From: Polaromonas sp.
Lineage (GTDB): Bacteria > Pseudomonadota > Gammaproteobacteria > Burkholderiales > Burkholderiaceae_C
Assembly: GCF_030689685.1 (NCBI RefSeq)
Contig: NZ_JAUYEY010000031.1
Coordinates: 94,245 to 158,244 of the forward strand
Length of the DNA stretch: 64,000 nucleotides
Direction: 5' to 3'
Below, one piece after another: positions 10,105 to 18,623 of this stretch (position 1 is the first letter of the stretch; each line of letters opens with the position of its first letter). A program made the position numbers and the translations under genes. Under the pieces are notes generated by a model. It saw nothing but the letters and a program-made list of their open reading frames with translations, had not been told where the DNA came from and made no database searches.

Positions 10105-11814
10105 TTAGTAGTCGTCGAGCACTGCGCCCTTGCTGGCGCTGGAGGCGTTGAAGGCGAACTTGGCCTGTACGCCGCGCATGTAGCGCGGCAGCGGCGCTTT
10201 CCAGCCGACCTTGCGTTGGGCCAGTTCGGCATCGGCTATGTTCAGTTGCAGCAGCAGTTGTTTCGCGTCGATGGTGATCGAATCGCCTTCCTTGATGAAG
10301 GCGATGTTGCCGCCGGCTGCGGCTTCGGGAGCTACGTGGCCGACCACCATGCCCCAGGTGCCGCCAGAAAAGCGGCCATCGGTGATCAGGCCGACGCTTT
10401 CGCCCAGGCCAGCACCGATCAGCGCACCGGTGGGTGCCAGCATCTCGGGCATGCCGGGGCCGCCCTTGGGGCCGAGGTAACGCAGCACCATCACATCACC
10501 CGCGACAATCTTGCCGGCCAGGATGGCCTTGAGCGCCGACTGCTCGTCGTCAAACACGCGCGCTGGTCCCGTCATTACCGGGTTTTTCAAGCCGGTGATT
10601 TTGGCGACACAGCCTTCCGGCGACAGATTGCCTTTGAGAATCGCCAGATGGCCTTGTGCGTACATCGGCTTGTCAATCGGACGGATCACGTCCTGGTCGG
10701 CACGCGGTGCATCCGGCACATCCTTGAGCACCTCGGCAATGGTCTGCCCGCTGATGGTCAGGCAGTCGCCGTGCAGCAGGCCGGCCGCCAGCAGTGTCTT
10801 CATGACCTGCGGGATGCCGCCAGCCTTGTGCAGGTCCACCGCCAGGTATTTGCCGCTGGGTTTGAGGTCGCACAGCACCGGCGTCTTGACACGCACACGC
10901 TCGAAGTCGTCAATCGTCCAGTCCACCTCGGCCGCATGGGCGATGGCCAGGAAGTGCAGCACCGCGTTGGTCGAGCCGCCGGTGGCCATGATGACGGCCA
11001 CCGCGTTTTCAATGGCCTTCTTGGTCACGATGTCGCGCGGCTTGATGTTCTTTTTGATGGCCTCGACCAGCACCTTCGCCGACTCCTTCGCCGAGTTGGC
11101 CTTTTCGTCGTGCGGATTCGCCATGGTGGACGAGTAGGGCAGGGAAATACCCAGTGCTTCGAACGAGGAGGACATGGTGTTGGCGGTGTACATGCCGCCG
11201 CAGCTACCGGTGCCGGGAACCGCGCGGCGCTCGATCTGCAGCAGGTCCTCGTCGCTCATGCGGCCAGCGGCGTGTTCACCCACGGCCTCGAACACACTCA
11301 CGATGTTCAGGTCCTGGCCCTTGTAGCGGCCGGGCAGAATGGTGCCGCCATAAACATAGATGGCAGGCACATTGGCGCGCAGCATGCCCATCAGGCCGCC
11401 CGGCATGTTTTTGTCGCAGCCGCCTATGACCAGCACGCCGTCCATCCACTGGCCCTGCACGCAGGTCTCGATGCAGTCGGAGATCACTTCGCGGCTGACC
11501 AGCGAATACTTCATGCCTTCGGTGCCCATGGCCATACCATCGGAAATAGTGGGGGTGCCGAAAACCTGCGCCTTGCCGCCGGCTTCCTCAATGCCGGCAA
11601 TCGCTGCGTCCGCGAGTTTTTGCAGACCGCTGTTGCAGGGGGTGATGGTGCTGTGCCCGTTGGCCACGCCGACCATGGGTTTCTTGAAGTCGCCGGCCTC
11701 GTAGCCCATGGCGTAGTACATCGAGCGGTTCGGCGCGCGCGCGGTGCCTTCGGTGATATTTTTACTGCGGCGGTTGATCGCGTCGCCGTCACCGTCTTTG
11801 TCCTGCTGGTTCAT
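10105..11814 (-). CDS. ilvD: Dihydroxy-acid dehydratase
   Basis: A 569-residue iron-sulfur enzyme of branched-chain amino acid and pantothenate synthesis that dehydrates 2,3-dihydroxy-isovalerate and its homologue. Cluster-ligand motifs PCNSGLQ (near residue 60), [10 protein letters not shown] (near 130) and [15 protein letters not shown] (near 202) are present, as is the C-terminal [16 protein letters not shown]. It has the compact length of the shorter IlvD class rather than the roughly 616 residues of the enterobacterial type. The start at 11814 ([11 protein letters not shown]) is preceded by a purine-rich AAGAAGAGA. In-frame codons upstream of it overlap the divergent LysR gene and are not credible. 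It is divergent from the LysR gene. Confidence 0.95.
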   Translation of the reverse strand: MNQQDKDGDGDAINRRSKNITEGTARAPNRSMYYAMGYEAGDFKKPMVGVANGHSTITPCNSGLQKLADAAIAGIEEAGGKAQVFGTPTISDGMAMGTEGMKYSLVSREVISDCIETCVQGQWMDGVLVIGGCDKNMPGGLMGMLRANVPAIYVYGGTILPGRYKGQDLNIVSVFEAVGEHAAGRMSDEDLLQIERRAVPGTGSCGGMYTANTMSSSFEALGISLPYSSTMANPHDEKANSAKESAKVLVEAIKKNIKPRDIVTKKAIENAVAVIMATGGSTNAVLHFLAIAHAAEVDWTIDDFERVRVKTPVLCDLKPSGKYLAVDLHKAGGIPQVMKTLLAAGLLHGDCLTISGQTIAEVLKDVPDAPRADQDVIRPIDKPMYAQGHLAILKGNLSPEGCVAKITGLKNPVMTGPARVFDDEQSALKAILAGKIVAGDVMVLRYLGPKGGPGMPEMLAPTGALIGAGLGESVGLITDGRFSGGTWGMVVGHVAPEAAAGGNIAFIKEGDSITIDAKQLLLQLNIADAELAQRKVGWKAPLPRYMRGVQAKFAFNASSASKGAVLDDY

Positions 11815-11915
11815 GGGGGTCTCTTCTTTGTAGTGGGGAGTCGAAGGGCAAAGTATGCCCCGCCTTGTTTTGCGCTTCCAATATATTCTTGAGCTTCTAT
11901 TAATATGTAGCGCAT

Positions 11916-12830
11916 ATGGGTAACCCGAGTATTGAACTGCGACTCTGGCGCCAGTTTGCCGCTGTGGCCGAAGACCTGCACTTCGGCCGCGCCGCAGCGC
12001 GCCTGCACATGACGCAGCCGCCGTTGACCCAGGCGATTGCGCACCTGGAAACGCTGCTGGGCGTGCGCCTGTTCGAGCGCACCAAACGCAGCGTGCAGAT
12101 GACAGCAGCAGGCGAGGCACTGCTGCCGCTGGTGCTGGACCTGCTGGCGCGGGCGCAGGCGCTGCCCGAGCAGGCCAGGGCTGCCGACGCCGGTGAGCTC
12201 GGGCGGCTGCGGCTGGCTTTTGTATCGACCGCCGGGTTTTCGCTGCTGCCCGAATGGGTGCGGGTTTTTCGCGAGCGCAACCCCTTGGTCCAGCTTGAGC
12301 TGCTGGAGGCGACCGGCGACATGCAACTGCAGGCCTTCGAGCGCCACGACATCGATGCCGGCGTGGTCCTGCATTCGCCGGGCTTTGCGCCGCCCGGCCT
12401 GCACAGCCGTCTTGTAGCGCGGGAACCGCTGGTACTTGCAATGAGTGAGCACCATCCGCTTGCAGCGCGGCCGGCGCTCGCGCTCGATCAGGTGCTGGTG
12501 CATCCGCTGGTAATTTTTCCGCGCCGCATCCTGCCTTCGCTGTACGACGCGATCTTCGGCATGTACCACGCCGCTGCGCAGTCGCCGCAGGTGGCGCAGG
12601 AAGCGATCCAGATGCAGACCATCGTCAACCTGGTGTCGGCCGGCCTGGGCGTGGCCTGGGTTCCCGATAGCGTGCGACAGTTCCAGCGGCCCGGTGTGGT
12701 TTACCGCAGCGTGGCGGGCAAGAAGGGTCGCCAAGTGCCGGTGTGTGAAACCAGCCTGGTCTGGCCCGAGGGGGAGGCCCCTGCCTGTGTGACGCGTTTC
12801 ATTGACTGCGCGCCAGTATTGCCACGCTGA
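11916..12830 (+). CDS. LysR-family transcriptional regulator
   Basis: A 304-residue LTTR. The N-terminal winged HTH spans residues 5-65 ([20 protein letters not shown], then [20 protein letters not shown]). The effector-binding domain starts near residue 93 ([17 protein letters not shown]). It lies about 100 bp from the divergently transcribed ilvD, which in this family often means control of the neighbour and autoregulation. The ligand cannot be inferred; the recognition helix is of the type seen in aromatic- and branched-chain-metabolism regulators. Confidence 0.9.
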   Translation: MGNPSIELRLWRQFAAVAEDLHFGRAAARLHMTQPPLTQAIAHLETLLGVRLFERTKRSVQMTAAGEALLPLVLDLLARAQALPEQARAADAGELGRLRLAFVSTAGFSLLPEWVRVFRERNPLVQLELLEATGDMQLQAFERHDIDAGVVLHSPGFAPPGLHSRLVAREPLVLAMSEHHPLAARPALALDQVLVHPLVIFPRRILPSLYDAIFGMYHAAAQSPQVAQEAIQMQTIVNLVSAGLGVAWVPDSVRQFQRPGVVYRSVAGKKGRQVPVCETSLVWPEGEAPACVTRFIDCAPVLPR

Positions 12831-12867
12831 AGGCGGCCCGACTGTGGCCGCTGGCACAATAAGCCTC

Positions 12868-13674
12868 ATGCTGATTCACCCCACCATCGACCCCGTTGCC
12901 CTTCAGTTGGGTCCGCTGGCCATTCACTGGTACGGCCTGACCTACCTTGCCGCCTTCGGCCTGTTCCTGTTTCTGGGCCTGCGCCGCCTGCGCCACGAGC
13001 CCTATGCGTCGATGACCGGGCTTGCCGCCTGGAGCCGCAAGGACATCGAGGACATCCTGTTCCTGGGCGTGATTGGCGTGGTGCTGGGCGGGCGTATTGG
13101 TTATTGCCTGTTTTACAAGCCCGGCTACTACCTGGCCAACCCGCTGGAGATTTTGTACGTCTGGCAGGGTGGCATGAGTTTCCACGGCGGCATGCTGGGC
13201 GTGCTGGTCTCGCAGATCTGGTTTGCGCGCACGCGGCAAAAACCCTGGCTGCAGGTGATGGACTTCATCGCGCCCTGCGTGCCGACGGGGCTGGCGGCCG
13301 GGCGTGTCGGCAACTTTATCAACGGTGAGTTGTGGGGTCGCCTGAGCAGCCCCGACTTGCCCTGGGGCATGGTGTTCAAGAACAGTGGCACGCTGGCGCC
13401 GCGCCACCCCTCGCAGGTCTACCAGTTTTTGCTGGAGGGCCTGTTGCTGTTCGTGCTGCTCTGGCTGTACGCGCGCAAGCCGCGCAAAACCGGACAGGTG
13501 TCGGCGGCCTTTTTGGTCGGTTACGGCGTGTTCCGTTTCATCGCCGAATTTTTCCGCGAGCCGGATGACTTCCTCGGCGTGCTGGCGTTGGGCATGAGCA
13601 TGGGGCAGTGGTTGTGTCTGCCCATGATCGCGGCCGGTGTCTGGCTCTGGTTATGGGCCGAAAAACGGCCTTAG
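12868..13674 (+). CDS. lgt: Prolipoprotein diacylglyceryl transferase
   Basis: A 268-residue inner-membrane enzyme that transfers diacylglycerol from phosphatidylglycerol to the lipobox cysteine of prelipoproteins. Visible Lgt motifs are [12 protein letters not shown] near residue 17, [10 protein letters not shown] near 75, [13 protein letters not shown] near 95, and the signature [14 protein letters not shown] near 145. The start at 12868 ([12 protein letters not shown]) fits the family. An in-frame upstream extension would overlap the LysR gene and is unlikely. The hydrophobic profile is that of a seven-helix protein. Confidence 0.96.
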   Translation: MLIHPTIDPVALQLGPLAIHWYGLTYLAAFGLFLFLGLRRLRHEPYASMTGLAAWSRKDIEDILFLGVIGVVLGGRIGYCLFYKPGYYLANPLEILYVWQGGMSFHGGMLGVLVSQIWFARTRQKPWLQVMDFIAPCVPTGLAAGRVGNFINGELWGRLSSPDLPWGMVFKNSGTLAPRHPSQVYQFLLEGLLLFVLLWLYARKPRKTGQVSAAFLVGYGVFRFIAEFFREPDDFLGVLALGMSMGQWLCLPMIAAGVWLWLWAEKRP

Positions 13675-13690
13675 CCCATGCCAAATATGC

Positions 13691-13860
13691 CTAGGAGCCT
13701 GGGCGGCAGAAGGAACGTCGGCTGCAAAGCGGCCGCGACGGTCCTATTTTTCACCGGCTTTTTGCCCCATAGCTACGGCTATGGCGCTGCAAACCCGGCA
13801 AAAACTGTCCTCGCCGGGGCCACTTTTCGCTTCGACGCCTTCTGCCGCCCAGGCTCCTAG
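13691..13860. mobile_element. 170-bp MITE-like palindromic element, copy 1
   Basis: The element is bounded by perfect 23-bp inverted repeats (outer ends CTAGGAGCCTGGGCGG... and its complement ...CCGCCCAGGCTCCTAG) and encodes no protein. A second copy begins at 63859 and is nearly identical over the roughly 141 bases visible: one 1-base gap and two substitutions. A TA is at the outer border of both copies, which may be a target or part of the terminal repeat. No transposase is nearby. It sits between lgt and the GntR gene. Confidence 0.8.
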
Positions 13861-13863
13861 TTT

Positions 13864-13880
13864 GCTATCGATAACATAGC
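13864..13880. repeat. GCTAT-N7-ATAGC palindrome, copy 1
   Basis: GCTAT and ATAGC separated by seven bases, three bases right of the MITE-like element. The rest of 13675-14087 holds no gene; its right part is AT-rich. Confidence 0.6.
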
Positions 13881-13988
13881 GAATTTGCTGCCGGAGTGGA
13901 AGCAATCTGCGGCAGCAAACCCCGGCCTCCGGGTTTTTACCTGTGGTTTGGTGCACCAGCCCCGTTGCCATAACCCCCTGAATTTTTA

Positions 13989-14006
13989 ATAATTACATGT
14001 AATTAT
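13989..14006. promoter_or_regulatory. 18-bp palindrome upstream of the GntR-malonate operon
   Basis: A perfect palindrome, ATAATTACATGTAATTAT, in an AT-rich patch 81 bp before the GntR start. FCD-type GntR proteins usually bind such short palindromes in their own promoters, so this is the best operator candidate for the operon. Binding is inferred. Confidence 0.55.
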
Positions 14007-14087
14007 AGGAAATTATAAGAATTCAAATGATTCAACGACAAGGCTTTACAAGCGAGGACTGCCGGCGCAGCCTCTGCCCGTCGAATC

Positions 14088-14789
14088 ATGGGCGGCATTT
14101 CGCCAGGACGGATTGACAGCATGCGCCTCGTTCAGAACTCACTGCACCAGGAAGTCGCCGCCACCTTGCGCGAGCAGATTTTTGCCGGCCTGTATGCACC
14201 CGGCAGTTTTCTCGATGAACTGGTGCTGTGCGAGCGGCTGCAGATCTCGCGCACGCCCCTGCGCGAAGCGCTCAAGGTGCTGACCGCCGAGGGCCTGCTG
14301 CGCCACGAGCCGCGGCGCGGCTGCTTCATCAGCGAGGTGACGGAAAAAGACCTGGACGACATTTTTCCGGTGATTGCGCTGCTCGAAGGGCGCTGCGCTT
14401 ATGAGGCAGCACGCAATGCAAGCGACGCCGATCTGGCCACGCTGGTCACGTTGCACGAGCGCCTGAACAGCCACGCCCATGCCGGCCGCATCAACGACTA
14501 CTACGACACCAATTTCGCGATCCACGAAGCCATCATCACGCTGGCCGACAACCGCTGGCTGGCCATGGCGATCTCCGATCTGCGCAAGATCCTCAAGCTG
14601 GCCCGCTCGCAACAACTGCACGCGCCCGGTCGTCTCGCGCAAAGCCTGTCCGAACACATGGCGGTGTTTGCCGCACTGAAAGCCAGAGACAGCGCAGGCG
14701 CCGAAGCCGCCATGCGCACCCACCTGACCCGCCAGCGAGAAGCCCTCAGAGACCTCGCAAGGAATCAGAGATCGAGGGTGCTGGCATGA
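14088..14789 (+). CDS. GntR-family (FCD) regulator of malonate genes
   Basis: A 233-residue regulator. The winged HTH spans about residues 15-80, with the recognition region LQISRTPLREALKVLTAEGLL, and an FCD effector domain spans about 85-225 with the metal/ligand-type residues in DTNFAIHEAI and LSEHMAVFAAL. A later ATG at 14121 (MRLVQNSLHQE) is an equally good start. Its stop codon (14787-14789) overlaps the first ATG of a tandem repeat tract that leads into the malonyl-CoA decarboxylase gene. Position suggests a malonate-responsive repressor like MatR/MdcY types; this is inference from context. Confidence 0.88.
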   Translation: MGGISPGRIDSMRLVQNSLHQEVAATLREQIFAGLYAPGSFLDELVLCERLQISRTPLREALKVLTAEGLLRHEPRRGCFISEVTEKDLDDIFPVIALLEGRCAYEAARNASDADLATLVTLHERLNSHAHAGRINDYYDTNFAIHEAIITLADNRWLAMAISDLRKILKLARSQQLHAPGRLAQSLSEHMAVFAALKARDSAGAEAAMRTHLTRQREALRDLARNQRSRVLA

Positions 14790-15019
14790 CCTACCTGACG
14801 AGGGGCCCCGGCGGAACGCCGGGGATCGGCAGTAAAGGTCATGCCAGCAAGGAGTCGACACCTTTTCGCTCGCAAATCGTTAGCGCAACGGGAGGCGACA
14901 GCATGACCTACCTGACGAGGGGCCCCGGCGGAACGCCGGGGATCGGCAGTAAAGGTCATGCCAGCAAGGAGCCGACACCTTTTCGCTCGCAAATCGTTGA
15001 CCCCTCGGGAGGCGACGGC
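14786..15019 (+). repeat. Two tandem 117-bp repeats, open in frame
   Basis: Copy 1 is 14786-14902 and copy 2 is 14903-15019; they differ at only a few positions, mostly near the right end. Each holds a large hairpin: an outer stem ATGACCT/AGGTCAT and an inner stem CCCCGGCG-gaa-CGCCGGGG. Because 117 is a multiple of three, the tract stays open as a 100-codon frame (14786-15088, MTYLTRGPGGTPGIG...) whose start overlaps the GntR stop and whose stop overlaps the matA start, both as ATGA. No family is recognised, and I treat it as a repeat rather than a proven gene. Confidence 0.85.
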
Positions 15020-15084
15020 ATGAGCGCTCTCGTGACAACTACGTCAATAGTTCCCGACTTTCAAATGCTTCCACAGGCCACGCC

Positions 15085-16557
15085 ATGAACACGCCCGACT
15101 GGATCACCCGCAGCGTGGCCATCCTGCGTAGCCCCGAAAAACCGGAGCCAAAGAAGGCACCAGCCCCTGCGGAGCGGGCGCAGGCTGCTACAAAATCAGG
15201 AGCAGGTGCGGCCGCCCTGCGCAGTACCCGCGAACGGCTCAACGCCACCTTGCGCCACAAAGAGGAGGCGCTGTCTCCGCGCGTACTGCGCCGCACACTG
15301 GAAGAACTCAAAGCCATCGTCGACCCGCAGGTCAGCGAGGTCGAGGGCGGGCGCCGCGCCATGGGCGTCGCCGGCTGGTACGCCAACGCCTCGCTGGATG
15401 AGCGGCGCGACATGTGGCTGCTGATGAGCGAGCAGTTTGTCGCTGATGCCGCCAAGGTCAAACTGGCGCAGACGCAGTTTGCCGCCGCAGTCGGCACGCC
15501 GGATGAGGCTGTGGCCGAGGTGCGTTACCGCCGCGCCACGGTGTCGCCGCGCCGGCGTCTGTTGCAGCGTTTCAGCGCCTTCCCGGAAGGGTTCCGTTTT
15601 CTGGTGAACCTGCGCGCCGACCTGCTTCCACACCTCAAGGCCGACAAGCGCCTGCAGGCGCTGGATGTCGAGATGGAATACATGTTCTCGACCTGGTTTG
15701 ACGTGGGTTTTCTGGACCTGCGTCGCATCAGCTGGGACTCGCCAGCGTCGCTGATCGAAAAACTCATCAAGTACGAGGCCGTGCACGATATCAAAAGTTG
15801 GGCCGATGTGAAAAACCGGCTCGATAGCGACCGCCGCTGTTACGGCTTTTTTCATCCGCGCATGCCTGACGAGCCGCTGATTTTTGTGGAAGTGGCCTTG
15901 ATGGACGACATGGCCGACAACATCATGCCGCTGCTCGACGAGTCGGCAGCGCCGGCCGATCTGAAAAAGGCCACGACCGCGATTTTTTATTCAATCAGCA
16001 ATACGCAGACCGGCCTGCGCGGCGTGAGTTTCGGCGACTCGCTGATCAAGCGCGTGGTCGAAACCCTGCATGAAGAGTTTCCGCGCCTAAAGAATTTTGC
16101 GACCCTGTCGCCGATCCCCGGTTTTCGGTCCTGGCTCGGCAAGAATGCGGCCACCTTGCTTGCGCAACTTGACGAAAAAGAATTCACGCTGCTGGGGCGT
16201 GCCGTCGGCTTCGAGCCACCGACCGCGCAACATTTTCTGACCGCTGCAGACAACGCGCTGGCCCTGAACGAGAAGTCGGCGGTGCGCCGCGTGCTGCTGC
16301 ATGGCGCCGCGCAGTACCTGGGGCGCGAGCTCGACGACGGCAAGCCGCTGGATCCGGTCGCGCGTTTTCATCTGGGCAACGGCGCGCGCGTGGAACGCAT
16401 CAACTGGGGTGGTGATCCCTCGCCCAAGGGCCTGAAACAGTCGTGCGGCCTGATGGTCAATTACCTCTACGACCTCAAGCGGCTGGACAAGCACCGCGCG
16501 CTGCTCGCGCAGGGGAAAATCCCCGTATCGGGCGCCATCGAAGATTTGTATATTTGA
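15085..16557 (+). CDS. matA: Malonyl-CoA decarboxylase
   Basis: A 490-residue enzyme of the MCD family that converts malonyl-CoA to acetyl-CoA and CO2. The N-terminal helical domain covers about residues 45-180 (LRRTLEELKAIVDPQ, RFLVNLRADLLPHL). The catalytic GNAT-like domain follows, with the conserved DSDRRCYGFFHPRMPDEPL containing the family His (near residue 255) and the later TLSPIPGF, which carries the conserved serine region. The length matches bacterial MatA/MLYCD. The next genes encode a solute receptor, a crotonase and malonyl-CoA synthetase, so the operon should take up malonate and make acetyl-CoA. The ATG overlaps the stop of the repeat-derived reading frame. Confidence 0.93.
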   Translation: MNTPDWITRSVAILRSPEKPEPKKAPAPAERAQAATKSGAGAAALRSTRERLNATLRHKEEALSPRVLRRTLEELKAIVDPQVSEVEGGRRAMGVAGWYANASLDERRDMWLLMSEQFVADAAKVKLAQTQFAAAVGTPDEAVAEVRYRRATVSPRRRLLQRFSAFPEGFRFLVNLRADLLPHLKADKRLQALDVEMEYMFSTWFDVGFLDLRRISWDSPASLIEKLIKYEAVHDIKSWADVKNRLDSDRRCYGFFHPRMPDEPLIFVEVALMDDMADNIMPLLDESAAPADLKKATTAIFYSISNTQTGLRGVSFGDSLIKRVVETLHEEFPRLKNFATLSPIPGFRSWLGKNAATLLAQLDEKEFTLLGRAVGFEPPTAQHFLTAADNALALNEKSAVRRVLLHGAAQYLGRELDDGKPLDPVARFHLGNGARVERINWGGDPSPKGLKQSCGLMVNYLYDLKRLDKHRALLAQGKIPVSGAIEDLYI

Positions 16558-16606
16558 TCTTTGTTTTTGAACCGTTTTTATTGATTCACAACGACAGGAG
16601 ACATGC

Positions 16607-17605
16607 ATGACAGCGAGTTTTGACATCAAGGCATCCCGACGGGATGTGCTGCGCGCCGCTGCGGCGGGCGCCGCTGCATTTTCAATGGGCAGCTACGCGC
16701 AATCGACCTGGCCGGTCAAACCAGTCACCTTGATCGTGCCTTTCCCGGCAGGCGGCGGCACGGATGCGTTTGCGCGTCCGATGTCGGCACAGTTTGCGCG
16801 CCTGACGGGCAAGCAAATGGTCATCGACAATCGCGGCGGTGCGGGCGGCACGCTCGGTGCCAGCATGGCAGCCAAGGCCGCGCCCGATGGCTACACGCTG
16901 TTCATGGGTGCGGTGCACCACACCATTGCCCCCAGCATGTACCCCAAGCTGGATTACGACATCGAGAAAGACCTGGTGCCGCTGATTCTGGTGGCCAGCG
17001 TGCCGCAGGTGGTGGTGGTCAACCCGCAAAAAATGCCGGTCGCCAACTTCAGGGAGTTTCTGGACAACGCCCGCAAGAACCCGGGCAAGCTCAATTACGG
17101 CTCCGCCGGTGCCGGCACCTCGCACCATCTTGCTGGCGAGTTGTTCAAGCAGCAGACCAAAACCTTCATCACCCACATTCCCTACCGCGGCGCCGGCCCG
17201 GCCCTCCAAGGCCTGATCGCCGGTGATGTCGAGATGATGTTTGACGGTCTTGGTTCCTCGGCGGCCCACATTGCCGGTGGCCGTATCAAGGCGCTGATGG
17301 TGTCCGGCAATAAGCGCAACCCGGCGATTCCCGACGTGCCGAGCGCCGCCGAGATGGGCCTGCCCGACTACAACGTGACCACTTGGTACGGCGTGTGGGG
17401 ACCCAAAGGCATGCCGGCTGACGCCCAGGCGCGCGCGATCGAAGAAATCCGCAAGGCCTGCACCACCGACGAAGCCAAGGCGGTCTGGGCGCGTCAGGGT
17501 GCGGAGTTTGCCGGCTTGAGCGGCCCGCAGTTTGGCAGCTTCATCAACGCCGAGGTCAAGAAGTGGGCGCAGGTGGTCAAGGCTTCCGGCGCCAAGCTCG
17601 ATTGA
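16607..17605 (+). CDS. Tripartite tricarboxylate transporter receptor (Bug family), malonate operon
   Basis: A 332-residue periplasmic binding protein of the Bug/TctC family. Residues 1-32 form a signal peptide with a twin-arginine-like SRRDVLRAAAAGAAAFSMG. The mature part begins WPVKPVTLIVPFPAGGGTDAFAR, followed by the typical VDNRGGAGGTLGASMAAKA-like block (here IDNRGGAGG) and the central YGSAGAGTSHHLAGELF. In the family these proteins deliver carboxylates to TctAB permeases; no tctAB is nearby. Its place between matA and matB makes malonate or a related dicarboxylate the likely ligand, by inference. An AGGAG site precedes the ATG. Confidence 0.92.
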   Translation: MTASFDIKASRRDVLRAAAAGAAAFSMGSYAQSTWPVKPVTLIVPFPAGGGTDAFARPMSAQFARLTGKQMVIDNRGGAGGTLGASMAAKAAPDGYTLFMGAVHHTIAPSMYPKLDYDIEKDLVPLILVASVPQVVVVNPQKMPVANFREFLDNARKNPGKLNYGSAGAGTSHHLAGELFKQQTKTFITHIPYRGAGPALQGLIAGDVEMMFDGLGSSAAHIAGGRIKALMVSGNKRNPAIPDVPSAAEMGLPDYNVTTWYGVWGPKGMPADAQARAIEEIRKACTTDEAKAVWARQGAEFAGLSGPQFGSFINAEVKKWAQVVKASGAKLD

Positions 17606-17610
17606 AGAAT

Positions 17611-17760
17611 GGCCCCCACGCTTTTCACTTCGTGTAATGCGCTGCCCCCCGAGGGGGCTGTGCTTGCTTGGGACGGCCCTGCGCTGCGCACCCGGCCCCC
17701 ACGCTTTTCAGTTCGTGTAGTTCACCGCCCGCTGAGGGGGCTGTTCCACCTTGGGGCGGC
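17611..17760 (+). repeat. Two tandem GC-rich REP-like repeats, copies A and B
   Basis: GGCCCCCACGCTTTTCACTT... at 17611 and GGCCCCCACGCTTTTCAGTT... at 17694, each followed by a CCCCCCGAGGGGG- or CCGCTGAGGGGG-type palindrome. The period is about 83 bp. They share their left part with the copy at 9919. The pair fills the gap between the Bug gene and the crotonase gene. Confidence 0.75.
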
Positions 17761-17801
17761 CCGGCGGTGGAACTGGTTTTTGTCTCTGTCGGCAGGAGTG
17801 C

Positions 17802-18578
17802 ATGAGGGGACAGGTTCGGCTGGCCATCGCGGGCAGCATCGCGCGCGTCACCCTGTCCCATCCCGGCAAGCTCAACGCCATGTCGCGTGTGATGTGGCGT
17901 GAGCTTCGCGAGGTGTTTGAGTGCATCCAGCAGGACGCTGCCTTGCGCTGCGTGGTGCTGGCGGGAGAGGGCGGCAACTTCTGCGCCGGCGGCGACATTT
18001 CGGAGTACGCCGATTTTCGTTTTGAGGAAGCAAGCCTGCGCCACTTTCATGATGAGCTGGTTTGGGGCGGCCTGCAGGCCGTGCTGGACTGCGATGTCCC
18101 CATCGTGGCGCAGATCGAGGGCGCCTGTTTGGGGGCGGGCCTGGAGATCGCGAGTTGCTGCGACCTGCGGCTGGCCGGTGCCTCGGCCAGGTTCGGCGCG
18201 CCGATAGCGAAGCTGGGCTTTCCGATGGCGCCGCGCGAGATGGCGCTGGTGATGTGCGCGGCTGGTGAGTTGAGCGCGCGCGAGATGCTGCTGGCTGCGG
18301 CGGTGCTGGACGCAGCCACGGCGACGCAGCGGGGCTTTCTCAACCGCGTGTTGTCAGACCATGAGGTGGTGACCGAGGCCGTAGCGACGGCTGAGCGTAT
18401 GTGTCGCCTCGCGCCGCAGGCTGCACGCTTAAATAAACAGTCTTTTTGGGCTCTGGCCCATATCCAGCTTGCCCAAGCAGCTACTGATTTAATAGCAGAT
18501 GCATACCGTTACGCGGCTTCCACTGAACACCGTGAAGGTGTGATGGCCTTTGTCGAAAAACGCCTACCGCAATTCTGA
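17802..18578 (+). CDS. Enoyl-CoA hydratase/isomerase family protein in the malonate operon
   Basis: A 258-residue crotonase-fold protein starting at ATG 17802 (MRGQVRLAIAG) with AGGAG four bases upstream. Oxyanion-hole segments are present: GEGGNFCAGGDISEY near residue 60 and EGACLGAGLEIASCCDLR near residue 108, then FGAPIAKLGFPMAP. It has Ala/Gly rather than a clear Glu in the second catalytic position (GAGLEIA has the Glu two residues on), so hydratase activity is not certain. The C-terminal helix region at 18425-18500 is made of a dispersed repeat that stays in frame. Its role in malonate metabolism is unknown; an acyl-CoA of a malonate side-pathway is a possible substrate. Confidence 0.85.
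   Translation: MRGQVRLAIAGSIARVTLSHPGKLNAMSRVMWRELREVFECIQQDAALRCVVLAGEGGNFCAGGDISEYADFRFEEASLRHFHDELVWGGLQAVLDCDVPIVAQIEGACLGAGLEIASCCDLRLAGASARFGAPIAKLGFPMAPREMALVMCAAGELSAREMLLAAAVLDAATATQRGFLNRVLSDHEVVTEAVATAERMCRLAPQAARLNKQSFWALAHIQLAQAATDLIADAYRYAASTEHREGVMAFVEKRLPQF
18480..18496. repeat. GCTAC-N7-ATAGC palindrome inside a crotonase gene
   Basis: Variant copy with GCTAC as the left arm. With the flanking GGGCTCTGGCCCATA at 18449-18463 it matches the arrangement of the intergenic copy at 41762-41808, although here it codes for AATDLIA. Confidence 0.55.
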
Positions 18579-18623
18579 GACCTTGCCTGTCCTTTTTTTT
18601 TTCGATTTCCAGATGAACCAGCT

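Noticed and set aside
10081..11892. A 603-codon plus-strand frame across ilvD
   Set aside because: Antisense shadow; rich in His/Gly/Val and without motifs, while ilvD on the other strand has all catalytic motifs.
11815..12441. N-terminal extension of ilvD by about 209 codons
   Set aside because: It would overlap the divergent LysR gene and is not homologous to dehydratases; ATG 11814 fits.
13744..13971. A small minus-strand ORF starting near 13971 that includes the MITE-like element
   Set aside because: The same peptide fragment appears from the second copy only because the repeat is the same; there is no ribosome site and no conservation reason.
14088..15019. CRISPR array from the repeats near 14786
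   Set aside because: Only two adjacent 117-bp copies with no spacers; they are tandem repeats.
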